Assembly (NCBI GenBank): GCA_051453625.1
Contig: JBOZIK010000001.1
Coordinates: forward strand, 169,006,468 to 169,048,103
Length of the DNA stretch: 41,636 bases
Source of the DNA: Welwitschia mirabilis
Lineage: Eukaryota > Gnetophyta > Gnetopsida > Welwitschiales
Direction of reading: 5' to 3'
The translations under genes were made by a program, and so were the position numbers. Each line of letters begins with the position of its first letter. The first letter of the stretch is position 1. The notes under the pieces are model-generated. The model saw only the letters and a program-made list of their open reading frames with translations, made no database searches and was not told the origin of the DNA. This document shows, piece after piece, positions 12,701 through 22,816 of the stretch.

Positions 12701-13501
12701 TTATTGAATGGGATTTGCTTAACTTTTTGGTAGATCTAGAAAATCAGAAATAATCTAATTTTCAATAACACCCCCTTACTCTTTCCTATATATATAGCAA
12801 GAAAGATTATCCACACTTATTTGCAAATCAAAATTGCTATAGGAGCTACTCTAACTTTTGATCCTATTGACTTAGGCCTCTTTGAGGAATGTCTAGTACT
12901 TTGGAAAAAAATATAGGAGATGGGATGGGAACCCCTTTTGCGTAAGCTAAGAGGAGATAGTGGGACAAATATCGCCCCCTTTTATAGGCGATGAAGAGGA
13001 GGATGCACTACTTTCTGAAGAATCCTAATAAAAATATCTAAAGAATCTTTCTCTAGACTACTAAAAAATCCCATCAAAAAAAAAGCGAATCCTATTTAAA
13101 AGCATAGGCCAATAAGAAGCTCTCCATTTCTTTCTTGGTTGAGTTTCGAAACTGCCCAGCAGGCATATTAGCAGGAAGGCATTACCACCCTCATGGGGAC
13201 TTGGGGCAGAGCTTGTGTACTAATACATCAGCCAATTAGGAAATTGTTCTAATATTTCAAGTATCCATTTTACATTTCTTAAAGCTCTTGACCTAGGAGG
13301 CCAGGTAAACCTACCTTTCTTTTTCATTCAAGTTCTCAAATGTAAGGACTCCTTACGGCACTCAGGATTAATCCTGACCTGATAAAGAGTAGCACAAGAA
13401 GCTTAAGCTAGAGAGGCCCCTTCCCCTTCTCCCCGTCGTTATCATTACTAGATCCTATAAGGATAACATCTATAAGACATTCCTCTTTTGATAAAAACCA
13501 T

Positions 13502-13825
13502 ATTTATGAAAAAATAGCAAATCAATCTAGCCCTAGAAAGAGGGAGGCACCTTCACCTCCTCGTCACTCAGAGGGATCATCTTCACCCCTGGGCTAATAG
13601 AATACTCCTGAGGAGCATCCTCTTAGCCCAGCCTAAGAATAGTCTCTAGCTCACGCTTCTCCTAATTCTTAGAAATAAGGTGGGCATGACCAGCCCTCTC
13701 CTTCTCTAGCTGTGGGCCCTATCTCTTCACAGATCTTCAACTCTAACTTATCTTCAATGGAAATCCATTCCCAACCTTAATAAGAACTTGATATGAATGC
13801 AGTCAGATAAAAGGTACTCCTGGCA
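13502..13825 (+). other. Ser/Pro/Gln-rich linker between zf-RVT region and J-domain, LINE copy 2
   Basis: Read in the same register as the J-domain, this segment is dominated by Ser, Pro, His, Gly and by stop codons (TAA, TAG) that probably replace Gln. It looks intrinsically disordered. Pieces such as SLAHASPNS, GGHDQPSPS and LDMNAV have counterparts in copy 3 (SLAHPSPN, GGHAQPSPS, LDINAA), so it belonged to the family's coding sequence and is not 3' UTR. Confidence 0.7.
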
Positions 13826-14068
13826 ATGATTCAAGGATTGAAAAGATACCCTTTTTTTACCCTGGGGCTCTCTTACCGAGCTCTACCCCAAGCCATAAAA
13901 TTGACCTATAGGAAGAAAGATCTTCGCCTCCATCCAGACAAAAATCTGGCAGGTGCTAAAGAATTTAAGAAGATAAATCAAGCATTTGAAGTTTTCTCAG
14001 ATGATCTAGATATATTTCTCCTCGAACACTACCATAGTAATATGTTTTCTTTCTGTAAAGGACTGTAA
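13826..14068 (+). other. J-domain (DnaJ type) at the ORF2 C-terminus, LINE copy 2
   Basis: Eighty uninterrupted codons ending at the ORF2 stop. The order matches a J-domain: YPFFTLGLS (helix I region), ALPQAIKLTYRKKDLRL (helix II with the basic face that contacts Hsp70), HPDKN (catalytic HPD loop, 13931-13939), GAKEFKKINQAFEVFSDD (helix III), then a short helix IV-like tail FLLEHYHSN. J-domains stimulate Hsp70 ATPase through HPD. The register is that of the upstream linker, zinc finger and RT, so this was the end of ORF2 and not a separate gene. No Gly/Phe-rich region or CXXCXGXG zinc repeats follow, so it would be of the J-domain-only type. Best-preserved of the three copies. Confidence 0.88.
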
Positions 14069-14389
14069 TCCTCTTCCTTCAAGGCTCTTCCCATCTAATT
14101 TTGAGTTCTTTATAATTCTAGTTTCAAGGGACATTTTTACCCCCATCTGTCAATATCTCTATGTTTTATTTTATCTGTCTCTACTAGTGTTTACAACCCA
14201 ATAGGCAATTTCTTATTACTTCATTGTCGAGAGGTAGTTTCGTCACATTTTGGCTTACTATTTTAGTTCCCCTTTTCTAGCTAGTTGATTACTTCTCTAT
14301 TATGAATAGTTTAGTTCTACTATTAATCTCGGGTGGTTTCACCCCCTGATATACATTTCCTAGTTTAATATACATACCTTATTCAAAAA

Positions 14390-14401
14390 AAAAAACTATT
14401 A
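14390..14401 (+). repeat. Candidate right target-site duplication of LINE copy 2
   Basis: aaaaaactatta at the end of the A tail, matching 8392-8403. Partly low complexity. Confidence 0.4.
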
Positions 14402-14958
14402 GAACTCTTATATACATGTAGTAGGACTTTCAAAGTATAGTTAGGAGTCACTAGGATGTGGGATGTTTATAGGATACTGAGAAAGCAAGAGAAATAATGA
14501 GTTGCATTCATGCATCAAGGAGATAAAGGAAAGAATCATAAGAAAAAGTGGTATTTTAAATCCATTAACAAACACTCATAGACTAAGCTTAAATTTATTA
14601 AAACATTAATATGGCATAAAAGGATTGTACCTTGGGTTAATGAATTAAGGATGTAAAATGGTATCTTAAACATTCTAAATTCTAATGATAACAAACAAAT
14701 TAACTAATTCTAGTTGAAAAGATAAAATGTTAAAAATGGAAGTTCTTTTTGGGAATCAATTTCATGTGGGATAGAAAAAAACCATTATGAAAGACTACTA
14801 TCATGTATGTGACAAAGTTTGATTTCAATTATTGTGTTATGGGGGATTTTTTATGAAGTTGATTTATGGGGTTATGAAGTTAAGGTTGGAAAAGTGGTGG
14901 TAAAGTAAATTAAAACAAAAGGAATGACTATAAAACACACCACTATGAATAAAATGAG
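14402..14958. other. AT-rich DNA flanking the copia insertion
   Basis: No gene recognised. It continues, after removal of the copia element, into 24035 and onward. Confidence 0.5.
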
Positions 14959-14963
14959 GTTAG
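14959..14963 (+). repeat. Copia target-site duplication, left (GTTAG)
   Basis: GTTAG immediately precedes the left LTR and recurs at 24030-24034 immediately after the right LTR. Five base pairs is the usual length for Ty1/copia integrases. Confidence 0.9.
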
Positions 14964-16179
14964 TGAAGAATCTAAAATCCTAAGGGGGATGAATAGAATT
15001 TACAACATAAAATTTATGCTTTAAAAATTACACCATAAATATTGAGCATTTGAACTAACAAACTAAACTATTAGCAAATGAGATTGGATGAATGAAAGAA
15101 CATGAAAATTATTAAAAATAAAAAATACTAAAGAAGATCACCAGACACAATAATTTATAGTGATTCAAGAAAACTGTCTACTCCACTCTCAGCATTCAGC
15201 TTTAACCCTAAGCTAATCCAAATCATTGTTGCTTTCTTACCATGTTTCTTAGATNNNNNNNNNNAACTTGCAATCTTTTACAAATAAACATTTCAAATCT
15301 AAGTCTCAAAATTTACAAAGCAAAGTTTTTAGTAAGAATGGTGTACTTGAATGCACTATTTCCATTAAGTCTAAAGCATAACAAAGTCAGAAATACACTA
15401 TCTAAAAGGAAGTTCATGAGTGCAAGTTTGTATAGTGTAGTCTATTAACCAACAAATTTCAATAATACAAAAGTGTAATTTTTCCTTTTTTAATTGATCA
15501 AAAGGATTTGTGAATATTTTGATTCATTTGGCTTATATAGAAGATAGATTTTAAGGTTTACAAATGAATCTGATAATTTAAAAGTTAAAAATAGGAAGAC
15601 AGCAGCTAGAAAATGAGCTAAAACTTCCATTTCTATTATAATTAGTTAATCCCTTGAAGAATTTGATTAATCTCATTGATTGTCACTGAAGTGGGTTGAC
15701 CTCATTTTCTCCTAGCTGACCTGATTTCCTTATGTCACCTAGTCCAGTTAATTTCATCCAAAATCTAGTTGACTACATTTAGTCTAAGTCTGGACAATTA
15801 CCTTCTAATCCAATCAATCCCTTATCAATTTAATATGAAAAATATATTTAGCACAGGTCTAGTTGACTCCTTTGAAATCCATTCAATCCCTTAATAAATT
15901 GATTAGATAATTTTTAATATAGATCTGATTAACCACTTTAGAATTTAGTTGATCCCTTGATAAATTGATCAGATAATTTTTAGTACAGGTCTAGTCGAAT
16001 CCTCTGGAATCTAGTCAATCCCTTAATAGTGCTATTATTTGTCAGGTTTATGTAAGGCTAGTGAAAAATGTTGGATTACTTCTGATGTATAAGAACTATA
16101 ATTTCCTATAATAATTACAACATATTTCACTATATAAAATATATTAGTTTGACATCAAATTAGCAACAATAAGTTAACA
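14964..16179 (-). repeat. 3' LTR of the copia element
   Basis: Starts TG at 14964 and ends CA at 16178-16179 on the + strand, so it keeps both conserved termini. It aligns with 22817-24029 over its length, including a 66-bp tandem repeat and the common end ttagcaacaataagttaaca versus ttagcaaaaataacttaata. It contains a 10-N gap at 15255-15264. Confidence 0.92.
15856..16030 (+). repeat. 66-bp tandem repeat in the copia 3' LTR
   Basis: Units begin at about 15856, 15922 and 15988 with variants of ggtctagttgac, continue through an atcccttgataaattgat-like middle, and repeat every 66 bases. A more diverged unit precedes at about 15790. The other LTR has the same array in phase. Confidence 0.75.
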
Positions 16180-16190
16180 ATCTCTCCCAT
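16180..16190 (-). promoter_or_regulatory. Polypurine tract of the copia element
   Basis: On the minus strand the sequence ATGGGAGAGAT directly precedes the LTR start TGTTAAC. This is the expected place for the primer of plus-strand DNA synthesis, and it fixes the orientation of the element. Confidence 0.75.
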
Positions 16191-16620
16191 TGACATTAAT
16201 GGTAAACTATATTTGATTATATATAAAAACTTATCAAGCTTATGATGACAACTCCCCCTCATAATATGTACATAATAAAAATGTGAAGTATTATTAATTA
16301 GATCAATAACATTTTTATTTAATACAAACATTCATGATGTTTTTATAAAGGTAAAAAGTTGAAAAAATTTTTAAGGCACAATTTGTATGAAATATAGCAT
16401 TCATTAGTGAATAGTATAACTGATACTAACATTTATTACTACTAAGCAAAAATAAGTATTACAATTAATACCAACTGATAAACTATAACTAAGTGATAAT
16501 AACCATGCTTAAAAAGCTTTAGAAAATATCTTTTTTTGATTTCACACACAGACTATTTTCTCCCCCTTTTGACATTAATGACAAATGAGAGAAAACAATA
16601 ACAATAATAATAAATTTAAT

Positions 16621-17640
16621 TCAATTTTTCATCTTCTTATCCTCAGATTTTTTTTCAAAATCTAGGTCATCTTTTTTTCCCTCTTCTATTTCCTTATGTC
16701 AAGAAGTACCAGCTTCCTCAGAAGTATATGAAATTTTGTAGCTTATTGCAATGAGGGCCTTCTTAATGTGATGTATGTGAAAATCAAGCCTCTTCAGGTA
16801 TTAAGGAGTCTCTTCAGGGGATGTCTACATTAGAGAAGGAGATTTAGAAGATTTTTTAGAGCTAGAAAAAATGTACATTCATGATAAAGTAGCACACCCA
16901 ATGAAAGACATGGGAGTCAAGGTTTCAAATTTAGAGTGCATTTGGACACTAAGGTAGTAGTAGATAATTGCAATCAGAATAGAGTAAGGAAGATCCCAAG
17001 TCTTGTGGTATTCCAATTAAGGAATCATATTCTTAAGAATGATGGCAGTAGTATTAATGAAGTGATATGGTTCCACTAGATATAAAAGATAAGCATGATA
17101 GTTTAAGGTCTCATCACGATGACTAGCAAGATGTAAAAATTTATAGGTAAAAACTAAATGAAGAAAGTGCTATTTGGGAATGAGATGGGAGGTGGAAAGG
17201 GTGGTTTTCCACCAAATGAGTTTTTGACAAAGCTCCTTGATGACTTTTATTTTGTTCTCTATGTAGTCATCTAAGGGTTAAAATCCCTCATAATTTCCTT
17301 TAAAGAGATTTATGAGGAAGGCAATCACATCTGGGGCAACTCTTATTCTCTTCTCCAAAACAAGTATCAAAAGGGAGAGGAATTTGCATCAGAAGAAGCA
17401 TTGCAATAAAACATGTGAGTAAGAAACAGAGCTAGGAATCTTAAGGAAATAAGAGAGATCTAGATTATTAAGTAACCTTATCATATTCCTAAGTTTTCTA
17501 AGTTCTCCTAAAACTACTAGCCTCTCTTGACAAATAGGTTTTTTTACAACTTATTAGAAAACTTGTTCAAGGCTTTATCTAACATTCCTAAGTAGAAATA
17601 GCATAGATCCTTACTTGTTGCTTCTTTTTATCTTAATCTT
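16621..17640 (-). pseudogene. Copia extra reading frame downstream of RNase H (unknown function)
   Basis: Reading 60-base blocks on the minus strand gives one continuous register of roughly 320-340 codons with about eleven stops (TAA, TGA, TAG) and no evident frameshift, ending with TGA at 16621-16623. Recognisable stretches include KKPICQERLVVLGELRKL, VAPDVIAFLINLFKGNYEGF, FTYKFLHLASHRDETLN and YLLYLVEPYHFINTTAIIL. The C-terminus is Lys/Glu/Asp-rich (GKKDDLDFEKKSEDKK). It resembles in style the putative plant transposon protein domain often found in third frames of plant retroelements, but I cannot confirm the family. It shows no clear signal peptide or env-like fusion peptide. The start is unclear. 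It lies between RNase H (ending 18057) and the polypurine tract. Confidence 0.65.
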
Positions 17641-18056
17641 CTTAAGGATCCTTCTACCATAAAGACATGTTGCACTTGCTAAAATCTAAGGACAAAGGAA
17701 AGAAACTAATAAGATCTAAAGGACATAGAGAGACAAGTGGAAATGATGTAGGTAGGATTCTAAAAGGTTTTTATAAAGGGGATGAAATAAGCTAAATCTA
17801 AGAAAAAAATTGGGTTCATTACCTTTATTCTGCACCTAATCCTATAATTCTAGTCAAACAAATTATGGATTGGTCAACCCATTGAGACACAGGTTATAAA
17901 AAGTTCCAAGTCCAGTCGAGTAGGATCATAGTCTAGTCAACCTAACTTATTTTACTTTCACCTAACAATATTCTAGGTAACTAAGTTAAATTTTGGTTGA
18001 CTCGACTTCTCTAAGTCCATTTAATTAAATTATGAATTTAGCTGGTTACCTTGCTT

Positions 18057-18640
18057 TCAATCAAAGGATGAAGAAACAATTCCTAGTTTGCGATAAAAAC
18101 TTAAAAATTTATCAAAGTTTAGGAGTTTTGTAAAGACATCAGCCAGCTATTTATTAGTGTTTACAAAATTTATAAAAATATTACCTTTTTCTACTTAGTC
18201 TTTAAGAAAATAATATCTAACTTTAATGTGTTTAATATGAGAATATTGAACAAGATTTTTTAAGATATTAATTGTACTTATATTATTACAAAAGATTGAT
18301 ACCTAGTCATAGTTAACTCCAAAGTCTTTAAACATTTCTTTCATTCATAGAAGATGGGTACAATAACTTCTTGCTACTATGTATTTTGCTTTTGCAGTGA
18401 AGAGAGAAATAAAATTTTGCTTCTTACTTGCCCATCCTACCAAGCATGATCCTAAAAGAAAGCAATTTTCACTGATTCTTTTATGATCATCTTTGCATCT
18501 AGCCCAGCCCACATCACTAAAATCTGTAAGTTCAAAAGAAGTTCTTGTGGGATACCATAACCCATAGTTACTTGTACCTTTTATATACCTTATGATTATT
18601 TTAATTGCTTGGAGGTGTGATTCCATTGATTTAATCTAAT
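18057..18640 (-). pseudogene. Copia RNase H and pol C-terminus
   Basis: Reads MESHLQAIKIIIRYIKGTSN, LWYPTRTSFEL, DFSDVGWARCKDDHKRIS, GWASKKQNFISL and TAKAKYIVARS, the standard copia RNase H segment. The usual SDADWAG has become SDVGWAR and the AEAEY glutamates are replaced (AKAKY), consistent with G-to-A decay. It continues to ADVFTKLLNFDKF and ends with TGA at 18057-18059, the normal copia pol terminus. A TAG/TAA interrupts between 18270 and 18345. Confidence 0.9.
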
Positions 18641-18789
18641 GTCTAGCACACACAGCAATACTAAACATTATGTTAGATCTACTAGCAATTAACTATAAAA
18701 GACTCTCTATCATGCTTCTATAAATTTTTTGACCTACTAATTTACCATGGTCATTAAGGCTAACCTCATATGAAGTTAGCATAGGAGTG

Positions 18790-19560
18790 TTGGTTGATTT
18801 TACATTTTCAAGTCCAAGTTGCTTAATCAACTCCTTTGAGTATTTTGATTATGAGATAAAAATACCCTATTGTGTTTATTTAATTTATAAACTAAAAAAC
18901 ATGCTTACCTCACTAAGCATACTCATCTCGAAGTGTGTTGTCATCATAAACTCTTTCAAGAGATCATCCTTTAAGGCTCCAAAAATTATATCATCAACAT
19001 AGATCTAAATGATAATAAAGTTTTGATTAAGATTCTTGACAAAGAGGTTTTTATCCAGTACTCCATGGTATAACCATTTTGTTTAAGAAATGTTGTTATT
19101 TTTTTATACGAAGATCTAGGTGCCTATTTTAAACTATACAAAGCCTTTTTATGTCTATAAACATGGTTTAATTTATGCGAATCCATGAATCCTTGTGGTT
19201 GCTCCACATATACTTCCTCATTGGGGTTCCATTCAAAAAGGCACTCTTTACATCCATTTGGAAAACTTTAAAATTTTTGAAGTTTACATAGGAAAGAAAC
19301 ATTCTAATGTCATTTAGTCTTGCCATAGGAGCAAATGTATCTCCTACGTTTATCCCTTTGATCTGATTGTATCCTTGAACTAGTAATCTACCTTTGATCT
19401 TAATCCCATTATTGTATTCATCTCACTTGTTCTCAAAGATTCATTTTATTCCAATTACATTCTGATCCTTTAGTCTTTCTACTAATTTTCAAACATCATT
19501 TCTTGTAAATTATTGTAATTCTTGTTACATTTCCACCATCCATTCTTCATCAATTTCAAC
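18790..19560 (-). pseudogene. Copia reverse transcriptase
   Basis: Contains NVIGIK-stop-IFENK, GRLLVQGYNQIKGINVGDTF, APMARLNDIRMF, VFQMDVKSAFLNG (motif A aspartate kept), a one-base deletion just before NEEVYVEQPQGF, KKALYSLK-stop-APRS (copia LKQAPRSW signature with Gln as TAG) and IYVDDIIF (motif C, about 18990). The RT core is therefore present but carries stops and a frameshift. Confidence 0.92.
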
Positions 19561-19899
19561 CTCTTCATATCTTTTAGGTTCAACTGGAAATACATAATAA
19601 ATGTATACACAAAACTTATTCTATTTGATATACATAATAAATGTGGGTACAAATTTTAAGAGAGTTTCTTATGTGTATTTTTGAGCTAACATCTCCAATA
19701 ACTAAATAAATAGGATGACCTTCTAATTCTTTGAACTTTTTAGAAGTAACTTCTTGAGTTTTTTCTTCTTCCTTTCCATTTGTTACTTCCTTGATAGTAG
19801 AGATATGTAAGGTAAGATTTTCTACACCACTTAAAGGTAGAGGTTTGGCATTAAAGTTATGTATTTGCACATTTATGGATTCTTTCACTATTAGACTTT

Positions 19900-20620
19900 A
19901 TTTGTTGAATACCTGATAAGCTTTACTTCTAGTTAAATAACCTAGAGAAATTTCTTCATCAGACTTAGACTCAAATTTGCTCAAATATTCTCTATCTTTT
20001 AAGACAAGGCATTTACTTTTATAGACCTTCAAATATGATACATTTATCTTTTTTCCTTTTCAAATCTCAAGAGGGTTTTATTCATACCTAGTCTTAGATA
20101 AACTCTCTTGATAATATATCATGTAGTACTCATTGTTTTAGCCTAAAATGTTTTAGGCACTTTCTTATGAATTAGCATTATTCTTGTCATCTCTTAAAGA
20201 ACTCGGTTTTCCTTTTTGCAATTCCATTTTGTTATAGATCTTTGGAGCTGAAAACTAATGTTCTATACCATTGTCCATACAATATTTCTCAAAAAGAGGA
20301 TTTTCAAATTCCCCTTCATGATTACTTTTAATTTTTTCAATAGTGTATCCCTTCTCACTTTGGATTTTATTACAAATTTTAACACAACTTTTAAAAGTTT
20401 CAGCCTTGTTTCCTAGGAAGGTAATCCAAATGAATCTATAGAATTCATCCATCATTGTCAAAAAATATTGTTTTTCTCCTAGACTTTTAATTTGGATAGG
20501 TCCCACTAAGTCCATGTGGATAAGCTCAAGGGGCATTATTGTAGAAAGTAAGTTTTTACTCTTATGGGAGGTTCTAACCTATTTTCCTTTTTAACAAGCA
20601 TCACATAACTCATGTTTATC
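19900..20620 (-). pseudogene. Copia integrase (zinc finger and catalytic core)
   Basis: HELCDAC of the N-terminal zinc finger is at about 20590-20620, followed by TSHKSKN and MPLELIHMDLVGPI with the first catalytic Asp. The second catalytic Asp (usual RSDHGGEF) is Asn here (KSNHEGEF, near 20320). In the NGVVERK region the Glu position reads Lys (NGIAKRK, about 20215). Both changes are single G-to-A transitions and would abolish DDE catalysis. Several Gln codons are TAA or TAG. It continues into the C-terminal region (LGYLTRSKAYQVFNK). Confidence 0.9.
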
Positions 20621-20639
20621 AACATTGATCTTAGGAATT

Positions 20640-21120
20640 TCTTTCACAATTTCTTTTTTAATTATGATTTTAAGATGATCATAGTTTATGTATTCTAATC
20701 ATTAGTATCATAACTCTTCTTGGTTTATATGAGAAAAATGTCAAATAGAAGAAGGTTGATCAATATTATAAACATTGTTTATTCTTTTTCCTTTACGAAG
20801 AACTTCATTTATTTGACCATGTTTAACTTCACATTTTTTCCTGTCAAAAGTAACTTTATAACCTTTATCCCAAATCTAACTAATACTAAGCAAATTATTT
20901 TTAAGACAATTCACATATAAAACTTCATTAATTTTAGGCATGCTACCTTCATTGATGCTTCTAATGCCTTCAATTTAGCTTTTTCCTTATCATTGAAGGT
21001 TACTTCTCCTGATCAAAATCGTTCAACTGTTGAAATTATGATTTGTCATCTGTCATGAGCCAATAATGACCACTATCCAAATACTAATAAGTTCCATTTG
21101 ATACCTTAAATGTTGTTTAC
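20640..21120 (-). pseudogene. Copia protease and GAG-pre-integrase region
   Basis: YLDSG at 21069-21080 is the copia aspartic protease motif (family form LDSGCSRHMTG; here LDSGHYWLMTDDKS, Cys lost). It is followed in shifted frames by VTFNDKEKAKLK, NEVLYVNCLKNNLLSISQIW and DKGYKVTFDRKKCEV, typical of the stretch between protease and the integrase zinc finger. Confidence 0.82.
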
Positions 21121-21819
21121 ATTAATAAGCTTTTCAAATTATCAGCCCTCACTCACTTAGTCCTTTTAGACTATTTTGGTATACAATTTTTAGGAATAAA
21201 TTTAAATGGAAAGTTATTAGTAAGATTTAAAAATAACATTATTTTTCTGACTTTGCAAAATAATTTTGAATGACCTAATTTTCAATAAAAATAATAGGTA
21301 ATCTTTGAAATAGAATTATTATTTTATCGTGTTACCTTATCCAAATGATTAGATGGTTTCGAGGAGGTGAAACCAATACCTCTCTTCTTATGAACTAATT
21401 TTTGTATTTTAAGCATCTGTTTCAATTCACTAGAATTGTTAGAAAATTTATTTACAAAATAAGACAATCCTTTTAAGTATTGAATTATCTCAGTGTTCTA
21501 TCTTTGAATCATCTTATAATTATACTTTAACACTTCCTTATCCCTACTTAGAACCTTCACTATTTTATTTAGTTCATTGATCCAACTTGCTAGATTTTCA
21601 TATTTTGAATAGAGTTCTTGGCAGGAGTCCTTTAGCTCTTCTTAAACTTTTTTTATAAGATCTAAGTCAACTAGTTTAGCTGAACAAGGGTTATTTTTTA
21701 AGGGAGGTACTATTATCATGAAAGAGAATCTTCTATCTCCATCTAATTCTTGACTTGAGTTATTTTCTTCTTCTTTATTTACATTGTTCCAAGTGGGAAT
21801 GAATGATGATTTCTTGGAT

Positions 21820-22780
21820 TTTTTCTAATCTCTTCTATTATTATGACATTCTTTTGTAACATGTTCATATCCTTTACTAGCATAACACTGGATATTCTTT
21901 TCTTTTTTCTTGATCTCTTCTTGGCTTAGACTGACCCCTTTTTTCCCCTTGCTTGATTCACCATCTAATTTTCTTCTATGCAAGAATTTTTTATACCTTC
22001 TTACTAATAGTACAACTTCATTCTATCTTCATCTGATCTTTTAAATCTGAAATCTTCTTGTATATTTTTTAATGTAAGACTTTTCTTCTCATCTTTAGAT
22101 AACTTTAACTAATAAGTTTGAAGATTACCTTACTGTTCATCTAGGGCCATTCAATTGATATTCTTACTTTCCTTGATGGCAGTGACCTTTGGCTTAAAAC
22201 ATTTTGGAAGATATCTTAGAACTTTTTGTACCACTTTTCCTTTATCCATCTTTTCTGTTAGGCTTACCATTGAGTTTATTATATCTGTTAGTCTCGTAAA
22301 GAACTTTTATAGAGTTTCTTCCTCTTCTATGCAAATATCTTTAAACTTTGAGATAATCATATGTAACTTTACTTGCTTTACAGTGGATGTTCCTTCATGG
22401 GCTATTTTAAGTATCTCCTAATATTTTTTAACATGTTTGCAATTAATGATCCTCTTAAATTCATCTACACAAACTACACAAAAAAGAGTACTAAGAGCAT
22501 GGGCATCTACAATTGCTTTGGCCTTGTCAATGGAGGTCCATTAGTCTCAAGGTTTCTCAACAATCATGGTGGTATCATTATTATTGGTTTTGGCTATTGT
22601 GGACATAACATCTCCACTGTAGATAATCTCTTCTATGTCTACATTAAAATATCTAAGAAATATTCTCATCTGAACCTTCCAGTAATCATAGTTAGATCCA
22701 TTAAACATAGGTGGTCTTCTTGTAGAGCAGCCACTAGCAGGATTACTTATAGCTGGGGTTCAGAAGTCAAGATCTGTTAG
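21820..22780 (-). pseudogene. Copia gag (DUF4219/UBN2-type) with zinc knuckle
   Basis: N-terminus reads RRPPMFNGSNYDYWKVQM, the hallmark of plant copia gag, followed by IFLRYFNVDIEEI, LSTLFCVVCVDEFKRI, HEGTSTVKQVKLHMIISKF, LTDIINSMVSLTEKMDKG and VLRYLPKCFKPKVTAIKES. A degenerate CCHC knuckle (CYASKGYEHVTKEC, second Cys changed to Ser) lies at 21842-21894. The capsid-like protein packages element RNA. Stops are scattered, and the initiator near 22780 is not preserved with confidence. Confidence 0.88.
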
Positions 22781-22800
22781 GATTTACAACTAATTTAACC

Positions 22801-22814
22801 TTGCTCTAATACTA
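22801..22814 (-). promoter_or_regulatory. Primer-binding site, initiator Met-tRNA type
   Basis: Minus-strand TAGTATTAGAGCAA, two bases inside the 5' LTR. It differs from the plant iMet-tRNA primer-binding site TGGTATCAGAGC by one G-to-A and one C-to-T change. Confidence 0.85.
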
Positions 22815-22816
22815 AC

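Larger units (their letters stand above)
9719..14068 (+). pseudogene. LINE copy 2 ORF2: endonuclease, reverse transcriptase, zf-RVT, linker, J-domain
   Basis: Polyprotein of about 1,450 codons, decayed. The N-terminus begins in the 10-N gap and continues LSWNA. Endonuclease/exonuclease/phosphatase motifs are LGDFNQCLHH (GDFN at 10095-10106) and ASDHHPI (10347-10361), in one frame. The reverse transcriptase lies in another register: motif A in KIDIAKAYDSINW and motif C YADD at 11705-11716. The zf-RVT-like finger is at about 12540-12640, Cys-x2-Cys then His and Cys (12578, 12587, 12623, 12629). YADD, the first zinc-finger Cys and the HPD codons all share one reading register, supporting one protein. 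A Ser/Pro/Gln-rich linker (about 13480-13800) leads into the J-domain, and the stop TAA is at 14066-14068. Many internal TAG and TAA codons sit where Gln is expected. Confidence 0.92.
8404..14389 (+). mobile_element. LINE copy 2, near full-length non-LTR retrotransposon with J-domain
   Basis: About 6 kb L1-type element in the order: 5' UTR to 8675; ORF1 with a DUF4283-like region and a degenerate zinc knuckle (8676-9708); ORF2 (from the 10-N gap at 9709-9718 to 14068) with apurinic-type endonuclease, reverse transcriptase, zf-RVT-like zinc finger, Ser/Pro/Gln-rich linker and J-domain; 3' UTR; A tail at 14385-14395. The 5' end is comparable to copy 3 on the other strand from about 8435, so it is essentially complete. 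Many TAG, TAA and TGA codons and an endonuclease/RT register change make it a dead copy. The 5' boundary is uncertain by some 30 bases. Confidence 0.93.

Noticed and set aside
13826-14068. A free-standing small host J-protein gene next to the LINE
   Set aside because: The same module occurs at the same distance from the RT in three separate LINE insertions, shares the ORF2 register in copy 2, and ends at a common stop before the LINE 3' UTR.
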